From positions 186,001-250,000 of the forward strand of contig NZ_BONK01000002.1 in the NCBI RefSeq assembly GCF_016862675.1: a stretch of DNA of 64,000 bases, in the 5' to 3' direction. The notes below the pieces were generated by a model. It saw only the letters and a program-made list of their open reading frames with translations, ran no database searches and was not told where the DNA came from. The position numbers were made by a program, and so were the translations under genes. Positions 19,806-27,157 of this stretch are shown here, piece after piece (position 1 is the stretch's first letter; every line of letters starts with the position of its first letter). Source of the DNA: Cellulomonas chitinilytica (lineage in GTDB: Bacteria > Actinomycetota > Actinomycetes > Actinomycetales > Cellulomonadaceae).

Positions 19806-19946
19806 TCACTCCGTGAGCTGACGGCAGCAGCCGGACGCACCGCCGGTCTGCGTGCTCGCGCCGTCCGCGAGCGCCGTTCCCCCTCCGAGGCCGAGGAAAA
19901 TCAGGAACGCGAAGGCTGCAGCGGTGTTCTTGAGAGGACGGGACAT
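19806..19946 (-). CDS. Small secreted peptide precursor (46 aa), possible signal peptide pheromone
   Basis: A 46-residue open frame with a good ribosome binding site (ACAGGAG, 9 bases before ATG 19946) and its own downstream terminator, so it looks like a real gene. It has a basic start (MSRPLK), a hydrophobic core at 8-27 (AAAFAFLIFLGLGGG) and a signal peptidase I-like site ALA|DG after residue 27. The predicted mature part is 19 residues, DGASTQTGGASGCCRQLTE, with a Cys-Cys pair. It lies directly upstream of the HTH-TPR regulator. I do not recognise the family. Alternatives: a small membrane protein or a lanthipeptide-like precursor, but no modification gene is adjacent. Confidence 0.6.
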   Translation of the reverse strand: MSRPLKNTAAAFAFLIFLGLGGGTALADGASTQTGGASGCCRQLTE

Positions 19947-20126
19947 GGGCGAGGCTCCTGTCATGTGGGGCACGTGGAAGGTCAAGTACATGATGACGCC
20001 AGCGGCTCCAGGTTGTCTCCGGAATCCGGGCGCCGTCACCCGTGGAGAGGACAGGGTGACACCTCTGCACGGCTGTCGAGATCATCCTGCGCGAATCGCT
20101 CGAAATCCACCCGCGATCCGGCGGTT

Positions 20127-20144
20127 CACAACGCCGAAGTTGTG
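20127..20144. promoter_or_regulatory. Inverted repeat in the promoter of the first EAL gene
   Basis: CACAAC-GCCGAA-GTTGTG, a perfect 6-6-6 palindrome lying between a TTCACA (-35-like) and a CATAGT (-10-like) box that ends 4 bases before the ATG at 20159. Likely operator. Confidence 0.45.
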
Positions 20145-20158
20145 GTGTCATAGTTCCC

Positions 20159-20884
20159 ATGACACCGGACGAGGCCGACGGGCGACTCGCGCGACTGGCA
20201 GCAGCCGTCGAGGAGGCGATCCCGAGCGCGCTCCGCCAGGAGTGGGACCGGCACGTCGCACACGAGCCCGTCCTCGTGGCTCGCCAGGGGATCTTCTCGT
20301 CCCACGGCCGCGCGTTCGCCTACCAGCTCTCCTTCCGGTCCCCCGACCTCCTGACCGTCTCCGCCGGCTCGTGGAGCGCCCACCAGCACGAACGCGCCAC
20401 CGCTCACGTGCTCGGCGCGACATTCGGTCGGGCGGACCTCGAGCACGTCGCGCACGGGCGGCTGCTGTTCGTGCGGTGCCCCCGCGCCTACCTCGTCGGG
20501 GAGCTCCCCGTGCCGCGCCGCCCCGACCGCCTCGTGATCGAGGTGACCGACATGAGCGTCGACCCGGCCGTCCTCGCCGGGGTCCGGCGGCTCCGCGAGG
20601 AGGGGTTCCGGATCGCGGTGCCGTCCTTCGTGAACACGGCAGACCAGCGTCGGCTGCTCCCGCACGCGGACTTCGTCAAGATCGACGTCCGCGACCTCGA
20701 CGTGGAGGGGCACCCCGTCGTCGACGTCGCCCGCTCCTACGGCGCGCTGCTCGTCGCGGAGTACGTCGAGAACCCCGAGACCCTGCGTCACGCCCGCAGC
20801 CTCGGGTTCACCCTGTTCCAGGGCAACCTGCTCGAGCGGGCCGGCGTGCTCGACCGGGCCGGCGCCCGGCGCGTGAGCCTCTGA
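20159..20884 (+). CDS. Degenerate EAL domain protein (catalytically dead)
   Basis: A 241-residue protein matching the EAL half of EAL-HDOD (YuxH-like) proteins: VLVARQGIFSSHGRAFAYQL corresponds to the usual VARQPIF..YELLFR. Key residues of cyclic-di-GMP phosphodiesterases are lost: the Glu of EAL is Gln56, and the metal-binding Asp-Asp is Pro155-Ser156; Lys174, Glu201 and Gln221 remain. No HDOD domain follows. It is therefore probably a nucleotide sensor or a protein-interaction module. A second, better conserved EAL gene follows 95 bases downstream. It is divergent from the small peptide gene. Confidence 0.82.
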   Translation: MTPDEADGRLARLAAAVEEAIPSALRQEWDRHVAHEPVLVARQGIFSSHGRAFAYQLSFRSPDLLTVSAGSWSAHQHERATAHVLGATFGRADLEHVAHGRLLFVRCPRAYLVGELPVPRRPDRLVIEVTDMSVDPAVLAGVRRLREEGFRIAVPSFVNTADQRRLLPHADFVKIDVRDLDVEGHPVVDVARSYGALLVAEYVENPETLRHARSLGFTLFQGNLLERAGVLDRAGARRVSL

Positions 20885-20903
20885 CCTGCACGTTCTGGTC
20901 GGG

Positions 20904-20916
20904 GACGAAATTCGTC
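20904..20916. promoter_or_regulatory. 13-bp palindrome between the two EAL genes
   Basis: GACGAA-A-TTCGTC, a perfect 6-1-6 palindrome 64 bases before the second EAL start. Possible operator; no convincing -10 box is seen nearby. Confidence 0.35.
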
Positions 20917-20979
20917 GTGCCGGGCAACCAATCTGCCGAAGTCGCGTCATGATCCGCGACCCCGCGCCTCTCATCTGAC

Positions 20980-21603
20980 GTGACTGCCCCACTTGCCGCC
21001 CCGCGGACACCCGCGCGGCTGCCGGTCGCCCGCCAGCCCATCTGGACCACGGGCAGCCAGCTGCACGGCTACGAGTACCTGTACCGGTCGCGCCACGGGC
21101 GCCCCGCCCAGGTCGACCTCTGGTCGGCGCCCGACCAGGACGTCGCGACGGCCTCGGTCCTCGAGACCCTGTACGACGCCGGGGAGCCGCCGGGGGAGGC
21201 CCGCGCGTTCGTCAACGTCACCAGGTCCTTCGTCGTCCGTGACAGGCCGCTGCCCGCCGTGCACGACCGGCTCGTGCTCGAGGTCGTGGAGTCGGTGGTG
21301 GTGGACGACGAGGTGCTCGCAGGGCTGGCCGCGCTGCGCAACCTCGGCCACCTCATCGCGATCGACGACTTCGAGGCGACCGACGGGCAGCGCAGGATGC
21401 TCCCCTACGCCGACTACGTGAAGCTCGACTGCCGGGCCGTCGAACGCCAGGGCACCGCGCTCGTCGACCTCGCACGCAGCTGGGGCGGCCGCCTCGTCGC
21501 CGAACGGGTGTCCACCGCGGATCGGCTCGCCGCCTGCACGAGCCTCGGGTTCGACCTGCTCCAGGGTGACGTCCTCGGACCCGCAGTCACACTCCCCCTG
21601 TGA
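20980..21603 (+). CDS. Stand-alone EAL domain protein (YuxH-like, residues conserved)
   Basis: A 207-residue single-domain EAL protein: VARQPIWTTGSQLHGYEYLYR at the start, AFVNVTRSF (Asn79), LVLEVVES (Glu101), LIAIDDFEA (Asp129-Asp130), YVKLDC (Lys148), LVAERV (Glu175) and LLQGDVLGP (Gln195). Unlike its upstream neighbour it keeps the main metal and catalytic positions, so hydrolysis or binding of cyclic di-GMP is possible. It is shorter than a full 240-residue EAL domain and lacks the HDOD partner. GTG start without a ribosome binding site. The two EAL genes probably arose by duplication and divergence. Confidence 0.82.
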   Translation: MTAPLAAPRTPARLPVARQPIWTTGSQLHGYEYLYRSRHGRPAQVDLWSAPDQDVATASVLETLYDAGEPPGEARAFVNVTRSFVVRDRPLPAVHDRLVLEVVESVVVDDEVLAGLAALRNLGHLIAIDDFEATDGQRRMLPYADYVKLDCRAVERQGTALVDLARSWGGRLVAERVSTADRLAACTSLGFDLLQGDVLGPAVTLPL

Positions 21604-21730
21604 CTGCCCGCCGTCGAGCAGCGACCGACGCGGGGCTCCCCGTCACGACCCGCCGTCCCGGCACACCGGCGCCGGCGGACCCGTGCCGCGCAGGCAGGCA
21701 GTCGCCCGTCAGCGCGACCCCGCCAGGCGA

Positions 21731-22750
21731 TCAGAGACCGGCGGCCTGAGCCACCCGCAGCACTGCGCGCTCCACGGCGAACTGCGGGTCGCGCCCCTCC
21801 CCCTTGACCTCGGCATCAGCCTGGGCGACGGCGGCGAACGCGCTCGCCAGACCCTCGGGCGTCCACCGGCGCAGATCGGCGACGGCTCGGTCCGTCTGCC
21901 ACGGCGCGAGACCGAGCTCGCGGAGCGCGCCGGCACCCCGACCGCGCACCGCTGCGACCTTGGCCATCGTGCGCAGCTTGAGCGCGAGCGCCGCGACGAT
22001 CGGGACAGGATCCACGCCGGTCGCCATCGCGTGCCGCAGCAACGCCACAGCCTGACCCGCCTGACCCGCCACCGCGGCGTCGGCCACCCGGAACCCGCTC
22101 GCCTCGATACGACCGCCGTAGTAGCGCTCGACGACGTCGGGACCGATCAGCCCCGACGTGTCCGCGACCAGCTGCGCGCAGGCCGACGCAAGCTCACGAA
22201 GGTCGCTCCCGACGGCGTCGACGAGCGCCCGCACCGCCTGCGCGTCCGCGCGTCGACCCGCCCGGCGCAGCTCCGCCACGACGAACGCCGACTTGTCCGC
22301 GTCGGACTTCACGACGTCGCACGCCACGACCGGCGCACCCGAGGCACGGATCGCGTCGAGGAGCTTCTTGCCGCGCTGCCCACCGCCGTGACGCAGGACC
22401 AGCACCGCATCGGCCGGCGGGGCGTCGAGATAGGCCAGGGCGTCGGCGAGGAGCTCGTCGCCGGCACGCTCCAGGCCGTCGACGACGACCACGCGGTCCT
22501 CGGCGAACAGGGACGGGCTCGTCACCACGCCGAGCATCCCCGTCGTGTACTCGGCGGCGTCGGGGCGCGTCACCTCGACCGCCGCATCCGCCGCCCGGGC
22601 CAGTGACACCAGCCTGTCGACCGCACGGTCCGCCAGGACACCCTCCGCCCCGGCGACCAGGACCACCGGCGCGAGGCCGACCTCCTCCCACGACAGTCCG
22701 CCCGACGGGCGGGCAGAGGCTCGGGACGGGGCTCGGCGGGCGGGAGGCAC
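21731..22750 (-). CDS. holA: DNA polymerase III subunit delta
   Basis: HolA, the delta subunit of the clamp loader, opens the beta sliding clamp. The 339-residue protein has APVVLVAGAEGVLADRAVDRL (about 27-47) in place of a functional P-loop, the domain III helices (LVADTSGLIGPDVVERYYGGR) and a C-terminal collar region (FAVERAVLRVAQAAGL), matching actinobacterial HolA over full length. The GTG at 22750 gives the usual length. It lies 19 bases downstream of comEC on the same strand, the standard comEA-comEC-holA order in actinobacteria. Confidence 0.94.
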   Translation of the reverse strand: MPPARRAPSRASARPSGGLSWEEVGLAPVVLVAGAEGVLADRAVDRLVSLARAADAAVEVTRPDAAEYTTGMLGVVTSPSLFAEDRVVVVDGLERAGDELLADALAYLDAPPADAVLVLRHGGGQRGKKLLDAIRASGAPVVACDVVKSDADKSAFVVAELRRAGRRADAQAVRALVDAVGSDLRELASACAQLVADTSGLIGPDVVERYYGGRIEASGFRVADAAVAGQAGQAVALLRHAMATGVDPVPIVAALALKLRTMAKVAAVRGRGAGALRELGLAPWQTDRAVADLRRWTPEGLASAFAAVAQADAEVKGEGRDPQFAVERAVLRVAQAAGL

Positions 22751-22769
22751 GCGCTCAGCCTGCCAGACG

Positions 22770-24809
22770 TCACCGACGCCCCCGGACCGGCACGGCGTCC
22801 AGGCGGGGGCCACGTGCGGGCGGGCGCTGATCCTGAACGGGCGTCGTGCGTGCAGCTCGGTCAGTCGTCGGCGAGGGCCCGTCCGGCGTCGGCGGGGCCG
22901 GTCTGGTCGGGGCCGGTGTGGGCGGGGGCTCGTCGGGGGCCGCCCGGTTCGTTGCGCCCGACGGCCGTGGGGCGAGGAGCAGGCGGACGACGCACACGCC
23001 GCAGGTCGCGAGGAGGAGCACCCCGATCGGGCCGCCGGCCCACGGCACCTGGGCGAGCGGTGCCCGGGCGACGGCACGGGCGACCGCACCGATCCACCAG
23101 CACGACGCACCGGCGCCCGCCGCGAGCAGGTGCGCGCCCGCGGGCCACACGCCGTCGAGCAGCCCCGCCGCGAGCCCGAGGACGGTCGCAGGTGCGACGG
23201 CAGGTGCGACGAGCAGGTTGGCGGGGACCGCGAGGGGCGAGACCGTCGACGACATCAGGAGGAGGACGGGCGCGCAGACGACCTGCGCCGACACCGGCAT
23301 CGCGAGCGCCGCGGCGAACGGCCGGCCGGTCCGACCGGACCAGCGCTCGGCGAGCGGCCCGCCGAGAAGGACGAGCCCTGCGGTGGCGAGGACCGACAGG
23401 ACGAACCCGGGCTCCGCGCCCAGCCACGGGTCGGCGACGAGCAGCACCACCACGGTCGCGGCGAGCGCGGCGGGCGCCCGCGACGGTCGGCCCACCACGA
23501 GGCCGACCGCGCCCACGGTCCCCATCAGCGCAGCTCGCAGGACGCTCGGCGCCGGGTGGACGAGCAGCACGAGCGCCAGCGACGATCCCACGACCGTCAC
23601 CGCGCGGGCCCGGCGTGGGATCCCGAGACCCGTGCAGATCGCGAGCACCAGACCTGCCACGAGCGCGAAATGGGCTCCGGAGACCGCCATGACATGGCTC
23701 AGTCCCGCGATCCGCATCGCGACGACCAGGTCCTGCGGGACGTGCGCGGTGTCACCGACGGCCACGCCCGGCAGCAGCGCGCCTGCGTCACCGGGCAGCG
23801 TGGCCGCGAGATCGACGACCTGCGCACGGACCTGTGCCGCGGCCGTGTGCCACGGTGCGGGCGGAGCGACGACGACCGGGTCGAGCGTCGTCGTCAGGAG
23901 CGCGACCTCCCGGCCTCCCGGTGCGGCCAGGAGCCGACCGCGCGCCTCGACCCGGGCACCGTACGGCACGTCGGCCCACGACGGGGGGCCGAACACCACG
24001 ACCGGGCCCGTCGCCGGGCCGCGGTGGCCGTCGCCCTCGGCCCGCTCGGCGGCGAGCGTCACGCTGACGCGCCCGGGGGCGCCGGGCCAGGCCGGTGGCA
24101 GGATCCGCGGATCGCCGCTGACCACCCCGACGACCGTGCCTCCGGCCCCCGCCGAGGAGAGGGCGGGCAGCAGGCCGGACGAGCGTGCGCCGACCTGCGC
24201 GGCTCCCGCGGCGAGCACTGCCGCCACGGCGACGACGGCGAGCGCCGCCGCGGCACCGGCCGTGGGTCGTCCCGCGACGGCCCGCTCCGGCTGCCGAGGG
24301 ACCGGCCACGGCGCAGGGAGGCCCGCATCGGGGGCGGGTTCGGAGGGCCGCGCGCGTCCGGAAGGCCGAGCGGGTTCGAAGGGCCGCGCGCGTCCGGAGG
24401 GCCGAGCGGGTTCGAAGCGCCGCGCGCATTCGGAAGGCCGAGCCCGCCTGAGGGGCTGAGCGCGTTCGGAGGCCCGAACGCGTTCGGAGGGTCGAGCCCC
24501 GCCGGGGCGACGACGTGCCGTCGCTCGTCCGGCGGCAACCGCGACCACCGAGAGCAGCGCGCCGGCGACGAGCCACGAGACGGCGGCGGGGAGGCGGGTG
24601 GCGGCGAACGACGCGCACCACGACCCGAGCGCCGCCGGCACGAGCCGCAGGTCCAACGTCGTGGCGAGCACACCGGTGTCTTGCTGCTGGGCGACGGCCG
24701 CAGGCTCGGACACGGCTGCTGGACGAGCCGGGCGGCGCGGTCGGACGTCGCCGTGCGCCCCCGTGGGTGCTCCGGCCGCGCCGTCGGCCGGCTGGCCGTT
24801 GCTGGTCAC
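22770..24809 (-). CDS. comEC: ComEC/Rec2-family competence membrane protein, without beta-lactamase domain
   Basis: ComEC forms the channel for single-stranded DNA entry in transformation. The 679-residue product has N-terminal hydrophobic helices, an OB-like DUF4131 region, and the competence transmembrane domain with GLSHVMAVSGAHFALVAGLVL (about 393-413) and SPLAVPANLLVAPAVAPATV. It ends with a Pro-rich tail. The C-terminal metallo-beta-lactamase nuclease domain of classical ComEC is absent. Residues about 100-165 are an Arg/Pro/Glu low-complexity repeat (ARPSGRARPFEP) encoded by imperfect DNA repeats at about 24340-24500. GTG start overlaps the comEA stop (GTGA), so it is coupled to comEA. 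Confidence 0.9.
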   Translation of the reverse strand: MTSNGQPADGAAGAPTGAHGDVRPRRPARPAAVSEPAAVAQQQDTGVLATTLDLRLVPAALGSWCASFAATRLPAAVSWLVAGALLSVVAVAAGRATARRRPGGARPSERVRASERAQPLRRARPSECARRFEPARPSGRARPFEPARPSGRARPSEPAPDAGLPAPWPVPRQPERAVAGRPTAGAAAALAVVAVAAVLAAGAAQVGARSSGLLPALSSAGAGGTVVGVVSGDPRILPPAWPGAPGRVSVTLAAERAEGDGHRGPATGPVVVFGPPSWADVPYGARVEARGRLLAAPGGREVALLTTTLDPVVVAPPAPWHTAAAQVRAQVVDLAATLPGDAGALLPGVAVGDTAHVPQDLVVAMRIAGLSHVMAVSGAHFALVAGLVLAICTGLGIPRRARAVTVVGSSLALVLLVHPAPSVLRAALMGTVGAVGLVVGRPSRAPAALAATVVVLLVADPWLGAEPGFVLSVLATAGLVLLGGPLAERWSGRTGRPFAAALAMPVSAQVVCAPVLLLMSSTVSPLAVPANLLVAPAVAPATVLGLAAGLLDGVWPAGAHLLAAGAGASCWWIGAVARAVARAPLAQVPWAGGPIGVLLLATCGVCVVRLLLAPRPSGATNRAAPDEPPPTPAPTRPAPPTPDGPSPTTDRAARTTPVQDQRPPARGPRLDAVPVRGRR

Positions 24810-25921
24810 ACGCGCACCAACGGGCGCAGGCGTTCGAGGAGCGTCGGGCCGATGCCCGGTACGTCGCCCAGCTCGTCGACCGACGTGAACCGGCGTTCGT
24901 CGCGGTGCTCCACGATCCGCTGCGCGAGCACCGGGCCGATCCCGGGCAGCTCGTCCAGGGCTCCGGCGTCAGCCGAGTTGAGATCCACCAGCCCGGGCGC
25001 CGCGGCCGACGACGGCGTCGCCGCGGCAGGGACCACCTCCCCCGGCAACGGGACGACGACCTGCTCGCCGTCGACGAGCACCCGCGCGAGGTTGAGCGCG
25101 GCGAGGTCCGCGTCGGCCGTCGCGCCCCCGGCCGCGGCGAGCGCGTCGACCACCCGCGAGCCGACGGGAAGCCGCACGACGCCCGGAGCGACGACCGCAC
25201 CGACGACGTGCACCACGACCAGCGGTGCTGCGACCTCGCCCGCCCCGGCACCGGAGACGGACGCGTCCGTGGGGACAGCCGCGGACCCCTCGGTCGCGAC
25301 CGGCGCGTCGACGTCCGGGGTCGCGCCGTCCGGCACCGGGGTCGGCAGCGCGACCGGCTCGCCCGGCGCCGACGCCGTCGCCCGTAGGGCCACCCCGCCG
25401 GCGACGACGAGCAGCACCACGCCCGCCGCACCCGCCAGGCGCCACGGCACGGCCCATCGCACCCGGCGTCGGGGGACGTGCGGCACCCGGTCGAGCGGGT
25501 GCCCGTGCGCGCGCACGTACCCGGCGCGGGCCGCCTCCAGCGCCCGTTCGGTGCGAACGCTCGCTGGGGCGTCGAGCAGGTCAGCGGCTCGCTCCGACGC
25601 CAAGGAAGGGTCGGAGGTCGGGTACGGCTCCGCGATCGGCGAGGGTCCGGAGGTCGGGTCCGGGACCGGCGGCCATTCCGGGCCTGGGACGGTCGGGACC
25701 GGCACGGTCAGGTCCGGGATGGCCGGGGCCGGGACGGTCAGGTCCGGCACGGTCGGGGCCGGCACGGTCAGGTCCGGCACGGTCGGGGCCGGGAAGCTCG
25801 GGGCCGGGAAGGTCGGAGCCGGTGTCCAGCCCGAGTGCGCGGGCTCGACAGCGCGCGTGGCGGCCGTGAGGTCGCCCAGGCGTCGGAGGGTCGCGGCGGC
25901 GGTCGGGTCGGATCGGGGCAC
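24806..25921 (-). CDS. comEA: ComEA-family helix-hairpin-helix DNA-binding protein
   Basis: ComEA binds incoming DNA at the membrane. The 371-residue protein has a long N-terminal cytoplasmic part (1-160) with repeats such as APTVPDLTVP, one transmembrane helix (about 161-180), an SLBB-type beta domain (about 235-295) and two helix-hairpin-helix motifs (DLNSADAGALDELPGIGPVL and VDELGDVPGIGPTLLERL) at 313-368. The unusually long Pro-rich N-terminus comes from imperfect 30-bp tandem repeats. The GTG at 25921 has a TAGCGT box 6 bases upstream (leaderless). It heads comEA-comEC-holA. Confidence 0.93.
   Translation of the reverse strand: MPRSDPTAAATLRRLGDLTAATRAVEPAHSGWTPAPTFPAPSFPAPTVPDLTVPAPTVPDLTVPAPAIPDLTVPVPTVPGPEWPPVPDPTSGPSPIAEPYPTSDPSLASERAADLLDAPASVRTERALEAARAGYVRAHGHPLDRVPHVPRRRVRWAVPWRLAGAAGVVLLVVAGGVALRATASAPGEPVALPTPVPDGATPDVDAPVATEGSAAVPTDASVSGAGAGEVAAPLVVVHVVGAVVAPGVVRLPVGSRVVDALAAAGGATADADLAALNLARVLVDGEQVVVPLPGEVVPAAATPSSAAAPGLVDLNSADAGALDELPGIGPVLAQRIVEHRDERRFTSVDELGDVPGIGPTLLERLRPLVRV
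25676..25820. repeat. Imperfect 30-bp tandem repeats in comEA
   Basis: Runs of GGTCAGGTCCGGCACGGTCG-type units encode the repeated decapeptide PTVPDLTVPA in the N-terminal part of ComEA. In-frame copy-number change would alter only this linker. Confidence 0.75.
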
Positions 25922-25927
25922 GACGGG

Positions 25928-25933
25928 ACGCTA
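25928..25933 (-). promoter_or_regulatory. -10 box of the comEA operon (leaderless)
   Basis: TAGCGT on the minus strand, 6 bases before the GTG at 25921. The 216 bases between this box and the degV stop show no other feature that I can name. Confidence 0.5.
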
Positions 25934-26149
25934 GGCGGCGACCGCGGATGCTCGACGTGCTCGCTGGGTCGCTCGTGGACGTGTCCTCGCAGCGAGGGCG
26001 CTGTGGGCGGCTCACGACGGGCGAACCGGCTCGCGCGGCGCGACGAGTGAAGCGGAGCGGGGGTGCCCGTCGCGAGGCCCCGACGCACCCGCGGACGGTC
26101 TCGGGGAGCTCGACGAGGAGGCGGCAGGGTCGGGCCGCCCTGCGGGCGG

Positions 26150-27157
26150 TCAGGCGTCCGCGACGACGATCGCGAGCAGACCCGGTCCGGCGTGCGCGGC
26201 GAGCACCGCACTCGACTCGCACACCACGACCTCGGACACCCGGTCCCCCGCCCAGGCCGCGACCTGGGCGCCGATCGACGAGCCGAGGTCGGGCTGCCCC
26301 AGGTGGTGCACGGCGACGCGCACGGCGGGCCGCGCCGCAGCCTCGGCGACCGCGACGGCCTCCAGCCGGTCACGGGCGGCGCGGCGGGTGCGGACCTTCT
26401 CCTGGACGACGACGCTCCCGTCCCGCAGCGCCAGCAGAGGCCGCAGACCGAGGACGGTCCCGATCGCCGCCGCCGGGGCGCTCAGGCGCCCGCCCCGCCG
26501 CAGGTGGTCGATGGACTCCACGAGGAACCAGACGCGGGTCGAGGCGGCCGTCGCCGTCGCCCGGGCCGCGACCGCCGCAGCGTCGGGTCCGGCGGGCTGA
26601 GGGTGCCGGCGCGCGCGCCACCACGACCGCGCGGCCGCGAGCGGGCCGGTCGTCGGCGCGGGTGCCGGCCCGTCGGCTCCCGCCGCGCACCGGGCGGCGT
26701 CGAGGACCGCGAAGCCGAGCGCCATCCCGACCACGCGGGAGTCGACCACGTGCACCGGGACGGGCGACGTGGCGGCCGCGAGCCGCGCGGCCCGCACCGT
26801 GCCCGACAGCTCGCCGGACAGGTGCACCGAGACGATCTCGCGGGCACCGGCGGCGGCCGCCCGGGCGTACGCGGCGGCGAACGCGGCGGGAGGCGGCTGC
26901 GACGTCGTCACGCGGGCGCCGTGCGTCAGGGCCCCGAGCAGGTCCGCGGAGGTGAGGTCGACACCCTCGACGTGGCGCACGCCGTCCACGACGACGTCGA
27001 GCGGGACGACGCCGATGCCCCACCGCTCCGCCGCACCGGGCGGGAGCGACGCCGTGGAGTCGGTGACGACGGCGACCGCCGGTCGTGCTCCGGTCCGTGA
27101 CCGCCCGGGGACCGCCGTCGAGCCGGGAGCCGAGCCGGGAGCCGGGTCCGCGGTCAG
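26150..27157 (-). CDS. DegV family fatty acid-binding protein, unusual start
   Basis: DegV/FakB proteins bind fatty acids for the FakA kinase. Seen: [19 protein letters not shown] (fatty acid-site strand), [53 protein letters not shown] and the C-terminal [20 protein letters not shown], so the domain is complete. The Ala-rich insert at about residues 195-225 is atypical. No ATG, GTG or TTG lies between the leuS stop and the conserved VAVVTDS core. The best candidate is a CTG that overlaps the leuS stop as CTGA (27154-27157), giving 335 residues; other in-frame starts lie deep inside leuS. No fakA gene is in the window. The gene is coupled to leuS in any case. Confidence 0.82.
   Translation of the reverse strand: MTADPAPGSAPGSTAVPGRSRTGARPAVAVVTDSTASLPPGAAERWGIGVVPLDVVVDGVRHVEGVDLTSADLLGALTHGARVTTSQPPPAAFAAAYARAAAAGAREIVSVHLSGELSGTVRAARLAAATSPVPVHVVDSRVVGMALGFAVLDAARCAAGADGPAPAPTTGPLAAARSWWRARRHPQPAGPDAAAVAARATATAASTRVWFLVESIDHLRRGGRLSAPAAAIGTVLGLRPLLALRDGSVVVQEKVRTRRAARDRLEAVAVAEAAARPAVRVAVHHLGQPDLGSSIGAQVAAWAGDRVSEVVVCESSAVLAAHAGPGLLAIVVADA

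Noticed and set aside
19806-20039. Longer version of the small peptide starting at 20039
   Set aside because: Only the ATG at 19946 has a ribosome binding site, and the extension would bury the signal peptide.
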